A stretch of 64,000 bases of DNA from Nesterenkonia haasae (GCF_010119385.1 NZ_VFIE01000018.1:141883-205882), one strand, 5' to 3'; numbered from the stretch's first letter, positions 9,101 through 17,482 are shown. Notes: generated by a model not told the origin, from the letters alone. A program made the numbers and translations.

Positions 9101-10144
9101 ATGAGTGAACAGATGCGCGCCACCGGCCTGGCCGCGGAACTCGGCGCACAGACTCCTATTATCGCTGCGCCCATGGCAGGCGGACCCACCACCCCAGAGC
9201 TGGTGGTCTCCACCTGGTCAGCCGGCGGTATCGGGTTCCTGGCCGGCGGTTACGTCTCTGCAGCAAAGTTGGCGGAACAGATCGATCAGGTCCGGGCAGC
9301 AGCGCCCCTGTTCGGCGTAAACCTCTTTGTGCCGAATCCTGTCCTCGTGGACCCCAGTGAGTATCTGCGCTACCGACTTCGGCTGGAGACCTGGGCTCGA
9401 CACTATCGTGTGGAGTTGCCCGAAAATCCTCAGGAGGACGACGATGCCTGGCAGGAGAAACTGCAGCTGCTGATCCAGCAGCCAGTCCCCGTGGTGAGCA
9501 TGACATTCGGGCTGCCGGAAAGCCACGCCATCACAAGTCTGCAGAGAGTGGGCTCACGGGTCCTGCAGACCGTCACCAGCAGCACAGAGGCAGCGCTAGC
9601 TCAGGAAGCCGGTGTGGACGGCCTGATTGTGCAGTCGAATCAGGCCGGGGGTCATTCAGGGACTTGGTCACCACATCAACCCTTGGGTAAGACGACGACG
9701 CCGCAGCTGGTTCGCAGAATTCGCGCCGAATCCACATTGCCCATATGGGCTGCAGGCGGAATCGCAACGCCCGCTGCGGCACAGGACGCCATCGCCGCGG
9801 GTGCTGAAGCTGTTCTGGTGGGAACTGTACTGTTACGGTCCCCAGAGAGCGGAGCGATTACCGCGCATAAGAGCGCTTTAGCTGACGCAGATCATTCTGG
9901 CACCGTGCTGACTCGGGCGTTCTCGGGAAGACCGGCGCGTGCGCTGCGCAATGAGTTCACGGAAGAGTTCACCGCGTCCGCCCCCTCAGGGTTTCCAGCA
10001 GTGCACTATCTCACTCATCCCTTGCGGAAAGCCGCCGCTGCCCAAGAGGACAGCCGCGCTGTGAATCTGTGGGCCGGCACCGGGTTCGCCGAGGCCTCGA
10101 CTGATCCTGCGGCAGACATCATCCGCCGCATTGCGGGGCACTAA
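9101..10144 (+). CDS. Nitronate monooxygenase (2-nitropropane dioxygenase-like flavoprotein)
   Basis: About 347 residues, FMN-dependent TIM barrel. Characteristic segments are PIIAAPMAGGPTTPELV at the N-terminus, VDGLIVQSNQAGGHSG (catalytic His and FMN site), WAAGGIATPAAAQDAIAAGA and VLVGTVLL (FMN phosphate loop). The family oxidises alkyl nitronates to carbonyl compounds and nitrite, protecting against toxic propionate-3-nitronate. Some members have other substrates. An in-frame ATG also occurs at 9092; 9101 is preferred because AGGA sits 8 bases ahead of it. It stands alone between the GNAT gene and a convergent thiamine-binding protein gene. Confidence 0.9.
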   Translation: MSEQMRATGLAAELGAQTPIIAAPMAGGPTTPELVVSTWSAGGIGFLAGGYVSAAKLAEQIDQVRAAAPLFGVNLFVPNPVLVDPSEYLRYRLRLETWARHYRVELPENPQEDDDAWQEKLQLLIQQPVPVVSMTFGLPESHAITSLQRVGSRVLQTVTSSTEAALAQEAGVDGLIVQSNQAGGHSGTWSPHQPLGKTTTPQLVRRIRAESTLPIWAAGGIATPAAAQDAIAAGAEAVLVGTVLLRSPESGAITAHKSALADADHSGTVLTRAFSGRPARALRNEFTEEFTASAPSGFPAVHYLTHPLRKAAAAQEDSRAVNLWAGTGFAEASTDPAADIIRRIAGH

Positions 10145-10161
10145 GCTCCTGCGGCCTGGGT

Positions 10162-10467
10162 TTAGGTCCCGCCGAGCTGGGATTTGACCCGCTGCACCTT
10201 CTCCGTGAGCTGATCTGTGTGGCCAGGCCTGATATCGGCTTTCACCACGAGGCTCACCCGAGGGCTGGTCGCAACCACGGTCTCGGTCGCACGTTTGATG
10301 ACGTCGAAGACCTCATCCCACTCCCCCTCCACAATGGTGAACATGGAGTTGAGCTCATAGGGCAGTCCCGATTCTTTGACCACTTTGACGGCTTCCGAAA
10401 CGGCTCTGGTGAGCGAGGCGTCGTCGTGCTCAGTGGTGGTGGGCGCAACGGAGAAAGCAACCAACAT
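10162..10467 (-). CDS. Thiamine-binding protein (MTH1187/YkoF-like, DUF77)
   Basis: 101 residues. Begins MLVAFSVAPTTTEHDDASL and continues with VVKESGLPYELNSMFTIVEG and PRVSLVVKADIR. This is the ferredoxin-like alpha/beta pattern of the MTH1187/YkoF-like family, small cytosolic proteins thought to bind thiamine or related pyrimidines. The start is ATG at 10467. It is convergent with the nitronate monooxygenase gene (17 bases between stops) and divergent from the PIG-L deacetylase gene, with about 80 bases between starts. Confidence 0.85.
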   Translation of the reverse strand: MLVAFSVAPTTTEHDDASLTRAVSEAVKVVKESGLPYELNSMFTIVEGEWDEVFDVIKRATETVVATSPRVSLVVKADIRPGHTDQLTEKVQRVKSQLGGT

Positions 10468-10546
10468 GGCTTCAGGCTACGCCTGCTCACCCCGCGCTGT
10501 GAACCCCTCACGAGACAACGCTTCGACGGCACCCTATGCTGAAACC

Positions 10547-11275
10547 ATGAGCCTCTTACCTCTCTTCGATGACAGCGCGATCACCAGAGTGCTTTGCGTG
10601 GTAGCTCATCCTGATGACATGGAGTACGGCGGTTCAGCCGCAGTTGCCCGGTGGACCGCGATGGGCGTAGAAGTCTCCTACCTTCTCCTCACAGCCGGCG
10701 AGGCAGGGATGCGCAGTGTCGAACCTCACCGGGCCGCTGCGCTGCGAATCGAAGAGCAGCGCGAAGCCTGTTCGGAAGTGGGAGTCAGCGACCTCACTGT
10801 GCTCGACCTTCCCGACGGCATGCTGCAACCTGACCTGCCCACCCGGAAACACATCGCACGCCACATCCGCAGGTTCCGACCCGAGGTTGTCTTGACTCAA
10901 CCATGGGATGTGTACGTCGAGTGGGGGCTCAACCACGCCGATCACCGCGCCGCCGGAATCGCCACAATGGATGCGATTCGCGATGCCGACAACCCTTGGG
11001 TCTTTCGCGACCTGCGTGAGGACGAAGGTTTGGAGCCCTGGGGCGCGCGATGGCTGTTGGTGCCCAATGGGGAGCCCGATCATGCTATTAACGTCTCCGG
11101 TGACCCAGTGGAGAAGGCGATCCGCTCCCTACAGGCTCACCAGGCCTACCTGTCGGAATTGGGAGACCACCCCGACCCGCGCGAAATGATCGAAGGGATG
11201 ACCCGTCAGGCTGCGCAGCTGACTGATGACTCAGCGATCACCCACGCCCTGGGTGTAGCCGCCTACCGGATGTGA
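10547..11275 (+). CDS. PIG-L/LmbE family deacetylase
   Basis: About 242 residues. The zinc motif AHPDDMEYGG near the N-terminus and the downstream HADHRAAGIATMDA supply the His/Asp/His ligands of the LmbE fold. The family includes mycothiol-pathway deacetylases MshB and Mca and many enzymes of unknown sugar substrate. This sequence lacks features that would let me call it MshB. The frame is open from 10376, but ATG 10547 gives the usual short leader (MSLLPLFDDSAITRVLCVVAHPDD). Confidence 0.87.
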   Translation: MSLLPLFDDSAITRVLCVVAHPDDMEYGGSAAVARWTAMGVEVSYLLLTAGEAGMRSVEPHRAAALRIEEQREACSEVGVSDLTVLDLPDGMLQPDLPTRKHIARHIRRFRPEVVLTQPWDVYVEWGLNHADHRAAGIATMDAIRDADNPWVFRDLREDEGLEPWGARWLLVPNGEPDHAINVSGDPVEKAIRSLQAHQAYLSELGDHPDPREMIEGMTRQAAQLTDDSAITHALGVAAYRM

Positions 11276-11338
11276 TGGCTCTCTGCTCAAGGCAGAAGTT
11301 GTGGCCGCCGGAACGGGACTCTCTGTATCGTGGCGGCC

Positions 11339-11698
11339 ATGGATGAGCTCGCCCAGTACCGGCAATCACGCAGGGAGCAGCACCTTACCCCGCAACCACT
11401 GTGGAGAGAAGTCTTGGGGGCCCGCCTGCGCCGGCTGCGGAAGCGCCGGGGGCTCACTCTCACAGAGCTGGGCGCGAGGGCTGGCGTCTCCCCGCAATAC
11501 CTCTCCGAGGTGGAACGGGGACGCAAAGAAGCCTCCTCCGAAATGATTGCGGCGATCTCCGGGGCGCTCGGGCTCACCCTGATAGATCTCACCTCGCATG
11601 TGGCTGACGAACTACAGCGAAGCGCGTCGTCTACACATGTTGACCAGCTGTTGCAGCCGGATTCCAACAGCTGGGCTCAGCTTGCCCTGGTGGCCTAA
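11339..11698 (+). CDS. XRE-family regulator of the ClgR/PopR type
   Basis: 119 residues. The helix-turn-helix LTLTELGARAGVSPQYLSEV is followed by ERGRKEASSEMIAAI, a block typical of ClgR and PopR, the activators of clp genes in actinobacteria. The C-terminus is LALVA, resembling the short alanine-ending degrons through which ClgR and PopR are themselves degraded by Clp protease. It is convergent with the clpP pair, and the two stop codons share bases (CTAA at 11695-11698). The ClpP3-like downstream partner and the box at 13001-13017 favour PopR over ClgR. Start at ATG 11339; the in-frame GTG at 11330 is also possible. Confidence 0.85.
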   Translation: MDELAQYRQSRREQHLTPQPLWREVLGARLRRLRKRRGLTLTELGARAGVSPQYLSEVERGRKEASSEMIAAISGALGLTLIDLTSHVADELQRSASSTHVDQLLQPDSNSWAQLALVA

Positions 11699-12312
11699 CT
11701 CGTCGTGCTGAACACTCCGGTTCTCCCCTTGAGCACCTCATCGGCCAGACCGTAGTCAACAGCGTTCCGGGCAGTAAATACCCGGTCCCTGGCGGTGTCT
11801 TCGCGCAGAGTCGTCACGCTCTGTCCTGTGTGCCAACTAAGTACCTGTTCGATCTCCCCGCGAACCCTGACCAGCTCATCGGCGTGCAGAATGAGGTCTG
11901 GGATCGAGGCCCGCCCACTGTTCATGGCCGGCTGGTGCAGCACGATCCGGGTATGCGGCAGCACTGTCCGACGTCCAGCCTCTCCACCGGCGAGCAGAAC
12001 TGCTCCCGCGGCGAATGCCTGTCCTACGCACGTGGTGGCAACCGGCGCGGCGATGTACTGCATCGTGTCGTAGATCGCCATCATTGCTGAGGGGTCACCT
12101 CCTTCACAGTTGATGTAGAGATTCACCTGGCTCTCCGCCGACTCGGCCTCCAGGTGCAGCAGTTGGGCGATGACCACATTGGCCACCCCGGAGTCGATGG
12201 CCGTGCCCAGGTAGATGATCCGCTGCGACAGCAGCTGCGAATAGACGTCCATGACGCGTTCGCCTCGGATATCTCTGGTGATGACGTTGGGAATCGTATA
12301 GCTGCTCACCAC
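11695..12312 (-). CDS. clpP: ClpP-family protein lacking the catalytic serine
   Basis: 205 residues, a full-length ClpP barrel. The N-terminal half (RIIYLGTAIDSGVANVVIAQ) and the end (VFTARNAVDYGLADEVL) resemble Streptomyces ClpP3. The serine loop that normally reads GxAASxG is GQAFAAG (97-103), so Ala101 stands where the nucleophile should be; the codon is a clear GCC. His126 (IVLHQP) and Asp176 (ARDRVF) are kept. The strand normally reading NSPGGS is NCEGGDP. It is therefore predicted not to cleave peptide bonds by itself and probably forms mixed rings with the partner encoded just upstream, whose gene overlaps it by 7 bases. Confidence 0.92.
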   Translation of the reverse strand: MVSSYTIPNVITRDIRGERVMDVYSQLLSQRIIYLGTAIDSGVANVVIAQLLHLEAESAESQVNLYINCEGGDPSAMMAIYDTMQYIAAPVATTCVGQAFAAGAVLLAGGEAGRRTVLPHTRIVLHQPAMNSGRASIPDLILHADELVRVRGEIEQVLSWHTGQSVTTLREDTARDRVFTARNAVDYGLADEVLKGRTGVFSTTS

Positions 12313-12959
12313 TGGTCTCCTTTGCCGGACGACGTCGTCTTCTCCGTTGCTGTTGTCAGACCCACTGCGTGCCGCGGCATTTTGGGTGAGATATCGGCGA
12401 AACTCGATACGATGTGATCGATGAAGCCGTACTGCTGAGCTTGCTCAGCGGTGAACCACCGGTCGCGCAGTGAGTCTTCAAAAACCCGGTCTATGGGCTG
12501 GCCGGTGTCTGCGGCGACGATGCTGAGCACCGTATTGCGCATGTCCCGAAGTTCCTCCGCCGCCAGCTCCACATCTGCCGCTGTGCCTCCAATGCCCGCC
12601 GATCCCTGGTGGAGCAGCACTTTGGCATGCGGCAGCGCGAAGCGCCGTCCGCGAGTGCCGCCAGAGAGGAGGAACTGTCCTGCGCTCGCTGCCATACCCA
12701 GTGCCAGCGTGGAAACCTGGTTGGGGATGGTGCGGATGACATCGCGTATGGCAAGCATGGCCGGAACAGAACCGCCGGGTGAGTTGATCCACAGCCAGAT
12801 GCCCTGGGTCGGAGTGTCAGCGGCCATAGTGAGCAGTTTGCTCATCAGCCAGGAGGCATTGTGATCCTCCAGAGCTGCGTCCAGCATCAGTACTCGCCGG
12901 TGGGCTAACTCTTCGTGGGTGTGGGCGGTCATATACCTGCCCATATTCTCTTCGCTCAT
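12306..12959 (-). CDS. clpP: ATP-dependent Clp protease proteolytic subunit (active-site intact)
   Basis: 217 residues from ATG 12959 (the frame is open to a TTG at 12989). The triad is complete: Ser92 in GMAASAGQFLL, His117 in VLLHQG, Asp166 in LRDRWF, and the oxyanion strand is a normal INSPGGS. The C-terminal tail after about residue 185 is longer than usual and polar. First gene of a two-gene clpP operon. In actinobacteria paired ClpP subunits form a hetero-tetradecamer that works with ClpX or ClpC in the cytosol. The upstream 113 bases carry a PopR-like box and repeats. No clpX is adjacent. Confidence 0.93.
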   Translation of the reverse strand: MSEENMGRYMTAHTHEELAHRRVLMLDAALEDHNASWLMSKLLTMAADTPTQGIWLWINSPGGSVPAMLAIRDVIRTIPNQVSTLALGMAASAGQFLLSGGTRGRRFALPHAKVLLHQGSAGIGGTAADVELAAEELRDMRNTVLSIVAADTGQPIDRVFEDSLRDRWFTAEQAQQYGFIDHIVSSFADISPKMPRHAVGLTTATEKTTSSGKGDQW

Positions 12960-13000
12960 AGGGTCCACTGTTGTCTGTGGACAGGGCAAACGCTTACTTT

Positions 13001-13046
13001 CTCTGCCCTAGGCAGTGCTGCTGACGGCAGTGCTGCTCTGGGCAGC
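13001..13046. promoter_or_regulatory. PopR-like box and GGCAGTGCTGCT direct repeats upstream of clpP
   Basis: CTCTGCC-CTA-GGCAGTG (13001-13017) contains a palindrome of arms CTGCC and GGCAG around three bases. As I recall it, the Streptomyces PopR box is TTCTGCC-N3-GGCAGAA, which agrees at most arm positions. The right arm is part of GGCAGTGCTGCT (13011-13022), repeated exactly at 13026-13037, with GGCAGC again at 13041. The site is 42 bases or more upstream of the clpP start at 12959, in the right place for an activator of the clpP pair. Confidence 0.65.
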
Positions 13047-13072
13047 GGTGGTGCGGTTCACCGCGCCGAGAG

Positions 13073-14338
13073 TTAATCCTCAGTGGGATCAAAGATGGCA
13101 GCCATGAACAGCGGCCAGTTGGTTTCCTCATGCACGATTCTGAGGGCGAACGGCCGGTCGACTGTCATCTCCACAGCCTCCGGTGGGTCCACAGGTGCCG
13201 ACGTAACGCCAGCGATCTCCGTGACTGCGGCAGCCACTGTCCCTTCCTCATCAACGGTGAGCACCGCTTGGTGGGCCAGCTGATCGATTTCCACCGCAGG
13301 GTCGATCAGCGACAGGTCGTTGCCCGCCACCGTCTCTGGCCCGCCCAAATCCTGCAATAGGGCGACGAGATCTTCACCAGTTTGCAGATCAACAGCAGGC
13401 AGTGCCAGCTCGACCATGGTGCGCTCCTGACTTGCAAAAGCGGCGTCCACCGCAGCCCAGTCCTGATCGGTAAAGTCCGTAGGAGCCGATCCCTCCGGCG
13501 GCAGTACTACATCCATGGCAAATGCCTCGGCATAGGGCAACCGAATGACCTGGGTGTCGTCGTACTCCATGTACTCGGCTTCGAGAGTCTGCTGCATAGT
13601 CTCCGCCTCGACAGTGTCCCCATCGATGGTGGTGAACTCCCTTTCGGCGGTATCGGCGGGATCGAACTGCGTCTGCCACCGTGCTGCCATGAGAATCGCG
13701 TTCTGCAGGACGAAGATCAGGTCTGCGTTAGGCGTCTCCACAGCAGACTCCTCTATCAACCCGCCAGTGTGCTCATTCACCCACTCATCCAAGAGCCGCT
13801 GCGAATCCGCTGCCCCGAAGTCGGTGGTCACAACCCCAGCGTCGAAGGAGGCAGCGAGCACATCGATAAATTCACCATCCGGCGAAGTCGAGTCGGCCAG
13901 TACCAACTGGTTCGCAAGATGAAGGACAGGCGTCTCCGGAAGCTCGTCCGCCTGCACGAGCGCTGGGTCCCCGTCGTACTCCAGAACTGCCGCCTGCAGG
14001 GCGCTGAACGCGGCAGTTCGCTCCGCCCCAGCAGCACCTAACAATCCGTCCAGCTCCTCAGCGGCTGGACCTTGGGCGCCTTCAGCGAGCATGGCCAAGC
14101 CCAGAAGAATCGAGGCCGGGGAAACCACCGTATTCTGGCTCTGGGCCAGCTCAGACAGAGACTCGGCGCCGAACCGAGTAGTGGCATTGACCACGTCAGT
14201 GAGCGCCTCAGCCTCACTGAGTGAAGCTGGTTCGTACGTGACTGTCGAACGAGGGTCCTCGCCACCACCGCAAGATGTCAGTGTGAGAAGTCCTATGAGG
14301 CTGAGACCGCAGACCTGACCAAGACAATCCAGACGCAT
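13073..14338 (-). CDS. Serpin family protease inhibitor, predicted lipoprotein
   Basis: 421 residues. A signal peptide ends in the lipobox LTSC (Cys23), so the protein is probably anchored outside the membrane. The serpin fold is visible: TVVSPASILLGLAMLAEGA (helix B), LHLANQLVLAD, LQNAILMAARWQTQF, and the C-terminal strand FALRIVHEETNWPLFMAAIFDP. The reactive-loop hinge is DEEGTVAAAVTEI, with Gly366 at P15, Thr367 at P14 and alanines at P12-P10, as in inhibitory serpins. Counting from P15 puts Ser380 near P1 (GVTSAP), which suggests an elastase- or subtilisin-like target. It lies just upstream of the clpP pair on the same strand, but it is secreted and they are cytosolic. Confidence 0.9.
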   Translation of the reverse strand: MRLDCLGQVCGLSLIGLLTLTSCGGGEDPRSTVTYEPASLSEAEALTDVVNATTRFGAESLSELAQSQNTVVSPASILLGLAMLAEGAQGPAAEELDGLLGAAGAERTAAFSALQAAVLEYDGDPALVQADELPETPVLHLANQLVLADSTSPDGEFIDVLAASFDAGVVTTDFGAADSQRLLDEWVNEHTGGLIEESAVETPNADLIFVLQNAILMAARWQTQFDPADTAEREFTTIDGDTVEAETMQQTLEAEYMEYDDTQVIRLPYAEAFAMDVVLPPEGSAPTDFTDQDWAAVDAAFASQERTMVELALPAVDLQTGEDLVALLQDLGGPETVAGNDLSLIDPAVEIDQLAHQAVLTVDEEGTVAAAVTEIAGVTSAPVDPPEAVEMTVDRPFALRIVHEETNWPLFMAAIFDPTED

Positions 14339-14362
14339 ACACCGATGGTACGTGGTGGGGGC

Positions 14363-15502
14363 CTAGGCGGCTGGTTTCGCTCTTCTGCGCAGGTGTATGC
14401 CGAGCTCGTAAACCGCCAGAGTACTCACCCAGAGGACTGTCAACGGCACCACGAACCACAGCATCGCGGCGCTGAACGGGCCCAGCGCCTCATGATCGGC
14501 GGCAGCCAGCACAAGATACGCCACATAGGCCAGGTACATGCCTGCCAATACAAATCCCTCCCAGCGGGCGATCGCCTGACCGGTGAACGCCAAAGGCAGC
14601 AGTACCAGCGCAACGGCGAGCATGACTGGCAGGTCGAAATACACAGCAGCCTGGTCCACATCGATTCCGGTGGGCGAGACGATGCTGGTCAGTCCCAGCA
14701 CTGCGCCGATGTTGAAGATGTTGGAGCCTACGAGGTTGCCCACGGCCATATCGCGTTCGCCCCGCACTGCGGCAATGACGGATGTGGCAAGTTCTGGCAG
14801 AGATGTGCCTATGGCCACAACGGTCAAGCCGATGATCAGATCGCTGACCCCCAGTGCGGCTGCGATGCTGGTTGCTGAACTGACAAGAAATTGAGCACCG
14901 ATCACCAGCATGACCACACCCACAGCTATCAGGATGGTGTCCACTGTGGTGGATCTCAGTGTGGTGGACCGCAACCGGGAGGTGAGTCGCCCGGCGCCTT
15001 GATCGAGGATGCCTTCAACTCCGAGCTGCGGGTCTTCCCCCTGTGCCACTCTCCGGCGGGCGTACCAGATGGTTCCCACGAGGTAGACCACGAGCAGGCT
15101 GAGCATCACGACCCCGTCAAGCAGGGAGAAACCGCCGTCGAGCGCCAGCAGCAGAGCTAAGACTGAGAACCCGATCATAATGGGGATATCTGCTTTGATG
15201 AGCTGGACTTTGACCAGCAGGGCGCCGAAGATCGCAGTCAGGCCCATCACGAAAAGGATGTTGGCGATATTCGACCCGACCACATTCCCCACAGCTAACC
15301 CGGGCGATCCGCTGAAGGCGGCGCCCATGCTGACCGCCAGCTCTGGGGTTGAGGTGGCGAACGCCACCACAGTCAGGCCAATGATCAGTGAGGACAGTCC
15401 GACCGTCTTCCCCAGGGATGCAGCACCGCGGACCAGCGCTTCACCTCCCAAGACGAGGAGGACAAAACCACTGATCAGCAAGATGATACTCAGGAAGGTC
15501 AC
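14363..15502 (-). CDS. Calcium/sodium antiporter family membrane protein (YrbG-like, CaCA superfamily)
   Basis: About 379 residues with ten or so hydrophobic segments. The two inverted alpha repeats are explicit: GLTVVAFATSTPELAVS with GNVVGSNIANILF in the first half, and GLTVVAIGTSLPELATS with GNLVGSNIFNI in the second. These carry the ion-coordinating Glu and Ser/Thr/Asn residues of cation/Ca2+ exchangers. A cytosolic loop (RRRVAQGEDPQLG and following) separates the halves. GTG 15502 is used because the first helix begins right after it; the frame is open to GTG 15532. The serpin gene follows 24 bases downstream. Confidence 0.9.
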   Translation of the reverse strand: MTFLSIILLISGFVLLVLGGEALVRGAASLGKTVGLSSLIIGLTVVAFATSTPELAVSMGAAFSGSPGLAVGNVVGSNIANILFVMGLTAIFGALLVKVQLIKADIPIMIGFSVLALLLALDGGFSLLDGVVMLSLLVVYLVGTIWYARRRVAQGEDPQLGVEGILDQGAGRLTSRLRSTTLRSTTVDTILIAVGVVMLVIGAQFLVSSATSIAAALGVSDLIIGLTVVAIGTSLPELATSVIAAVRGERDMAVGNLVGSNIFNIGAVLGLTSIVSPTGIDVDQAAVYFDLPVMLAVALVLLPLAFTGQAIARWEGFVLAGMYLAYVAYLVLAAADHEALGPFSAAMLWFVVPLTVLWVSTLAVYELGIHLRRRAKPAA

Positions 15503-15622
15503 CCGCCATATACTACTCAGTGCCCAGCACACGGGAACGCCGACGAGGACACGGTCTCAGTCTCAATGTGCCGTTAGGATGACAGAGCAATGTAGGCGCC
15601 CTCTCAATGCCAAGGAGCAACT

Positions 15623-16126
15623 GTGGCCATCGAAGCTGAAAAAGTGATCCCCCACTCGGTCGAGAACATCGTTCAGGCGTACACGACAGAAGAGTTCCAC
15701 AAGCACCTGGCCTCCAAAGTCGGTTCGGAGCTCAAGAGCTTCGAAGTGACCAGATCTGAAGACGGCACTGTGGTGATCAGCTCAGTTCAGGCAATGGGCG
15801 CGGAGAAGCTGCCTGATATTGCACGCAAAGTCATAAAGGGCCCAGTCACGGTGAACATCACCGACACTTGGGGCGCCCCGGACGCCAGCGGATCACGCCG
15901 CTCGGACACCCTGGTCAACGTAGCTAACGCTCCGGTGAAGGCGATCGGCTCGCAGAACCTGCATTCGCGCAGTGAATCGGAGACTCTCGCGACGGTGCGG
16001 GGGGATGTGGATGTGAAGATCCCGCTGATAGGCAAAAAGCTGAAGGCTCAGGCCGAGCCCTATATGGCCAAGTTCATCGAGCTGCAGGCCAACGAGGTCA
16101 GTAAGTTCATCGACTCACAGGGATGA
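15623..16126 (+). CDS. DUF2505 family protein
   Basis: 167 residues, START-like/SRPBCC-type domain called DUF2505. The order of segments fits the actinobacterial family: HSVENIVQAYTTEEFHKHLASKVG, VTVNITDTWG, LHSRSESETLATVRGDVDVKIPLIGKKLK. Function is unknown; a hydrophobic-ligand pocket is typical of the fold. Start is GTG at 15623 behind AAGGAG. It is divergent from the antiporter gene and convergent with pth, where about 105 bases hold no convincing terminator. Confidence 0.85.
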   Translation: MAIEAEKVIPHSVENIVQAYTTEEFHKHLASKVGSELKSFEVTRSEDGTVVISSVQAMGAEKLPDIARKVIKGPVTVNITDTWGAPDASGSRRSDTLVNVANAPVKAIGSQNLHSRSESETLATVRGDVDVKIPLIGKKLKAQAEPYMAKFIELQANEVSKFIDSQG

Positions 16127-16232
16127 TCGCGTCCTGCCGCATCCACTGCGGATGTCAGTGCGCTGTTGGAACTTAGGCTGCCCATAGGGTCCTGATATCC
16201 CAACAACTCGCTGATTTCCGACCAATCACAGG

Positions 16233-16811
16233 CTAGTGGAACTTGTTCTGCGCTGTGGGGAGGTCCTCAAGCAGGACGGACTCCACAGCGTCGGCAGCTC
16301 TTCCGACGATTTCAGGGAGCTCTTTCATCTCCCTGTCAGAGTAGTTCTGCAGCACATAGGCCGCTGTGTCCATACGTCCGGGAGGGCGACCGACACCTAC
16401 CCGCACACGGATGTACTCCCGGTCTCCCCCGAGGTGCTGGGTGATGGACTTCAAGCCATTGTGCCCGCCCTCGGATCCACCACGTTTGAGTTTCAGCCGC
16501 CCGAAGTCCAGGTCAAGCTCGTCATGAACGACCACCAACTGATGCGCTGGCACAGAGAAGTAGTCCATCACTTTCCGAATGGGCTGGCCTGAAACATTCA
16601 TATAGCCCTCCGAGATCGCGAAGACCACTTTGGGGCCGCCATCGCCTAGACGAGCACCTACGGCCTTCGCCCCGACCTTGGTCCGCGTATAGCGGGCACC
16701 CATCCGCTCCAGGAGCTCGTCGAGGACCACTTGACCAATATTGTGCCGAGTACCCTGGTAGCGGGTCCCAGGATTCCCAAGACCCGCTACCAGCCACGTG
16801 TTATCTGCCAT
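16233..16811 (-). CDS. pth: Peptidyl-tRNA hydrolase
   Basis: 192 residues. Releases tRNA from peptidyl-tRNA that falls off the ribosome. The N-terminal LVAGLGNPGTRYQGTRHNIG carries the active-site Asn and His; the central VVHDELDLDFGRLKLKRGGSEGGHNGLKS carries the catalytic Asp and the GGHNGL motif. Length is normal. It follows rplY by 32 bases on the same strand, a pairing (rplY-pth) common in actinobacteria, and shares its likely transcript. Confidence 0.96.
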   Translation of the reverse strand: MADNTWLVAGLGNPGTRYQGTRHNIGQVVLDELLERMGARYTRTKVGAKAVGARLGDGGPKVVFAISEGYMNVSGQPIRKVMDYFSVPAHQLVVVHDELDLDFGRLKLKRGGSEGGHNGLKSITQHLGGDREYIRVRVGVGRPPGRMDTAAYVLQNYSDREMKELPEIVGRAADAVESVLLEDLPTAQNKFH

Positions 16812-16843
16812 AGAGACAGGCTAAGCCACAAAGGACGTGGGGA

Positions 16844-17482
16844 TCACTCGGAGTCGTCACCCTCGGCCTCACCGGACTGTGCTTCTTCACCTTCAGCACC
16901 GTCTTCGCCCTCTGCTGCTTCGGCGTCCTCGTCCTCCAGCGGCTGCTCCTGCGGCTCGTAGATGGAGACGATCGGGGACTCGAGGTCTGTCAGCGCCAGT
17001 TCTGCGTCAGCAGGCAGGACAAGCGAGTCCGGCAGAGCGTTCTCATCGCGGTCGGTGATGTCGATGCTGACGGAGTCAGGCAGGTTCAGTGCATCGGCCT
17101 CGACAGGAACAGTGGGCTGGTCGAGCATGAACTCGAAGCCTTCGGCTGGTTCGCCCAGAACCTCCACCGGCACGTCCACGACGATCTTCTCGCCCTTACG
17201 CACGGCCAGCAGGTCCATGTGCACAATGAACGGCTTGATCGGGTCACGCTGGATATCTTTGGGCACCACCATCTGCTCGTCACCCTCAATGTCAAGAGTG
17301 ATCAGAGCGTTGGGGTTACGCACCGCAAGTGCAGTCTGGTGGCCAGGAAGCACCACGTGACGTGGATCGTCACCGTGACCATAGATCACAGCGGGAATCT
17401 GATCGGCGCGACGGGCACGGCGGGCTGCGCCCTTACCGAACTCGGTGCGCACTTCAGCGGAAATGAGAATCTTGTCAGCCAT
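16844..17482 (-). CDS. rplY: 50S ribosomal protein L25/general stress protein Ctc
   Basis: 212 residues, the long TL5/Ctc form. The N-terminal L25 domain binds 5S rRNA (VRTEFGKGAARRARRADQIPAVIYGHG), followed by the beta-rich C-terminal domain (VDVPVEVLGEPAEGF) and an acidic Glu/Asp/Ala tail typical of actinobacteria. ATG 17482 is preceded by AAGGA. The 175 bases between it and prs probably hold its own promoter; TATGAT on the minus strand near 17600 is a possible -10 element, but I see no good -35. Confidence 0.95.
   Translation of the reverse strand: MADKILISAEVRTEFGKGAARRARRADQIPAVIYGHGDDPRHVVLPGHQTALAVRNPNALITLDIEGDEQMVVPKDIQRDPIKPFIVHMDLLAVRKGEKIVVDVPVEVLGEPAEGFEFMLDQPTVPVEADALNLPDSVSIDITDRDENALPDSLVLPADAELALTDLESPIVSIYEPQEQPLEDEDAEAAEGEDGAEGEEAQSGEAEGDDSE

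Noticed and set aside
11695..12989. clpP pair as the main essential clpP1P2 operon
   Set aside because: The main operon is normally followed by clpX, which is absent here. The serine-less subunit, ClpP3-like sequence and PopR-like box fit a second, inducible pair.
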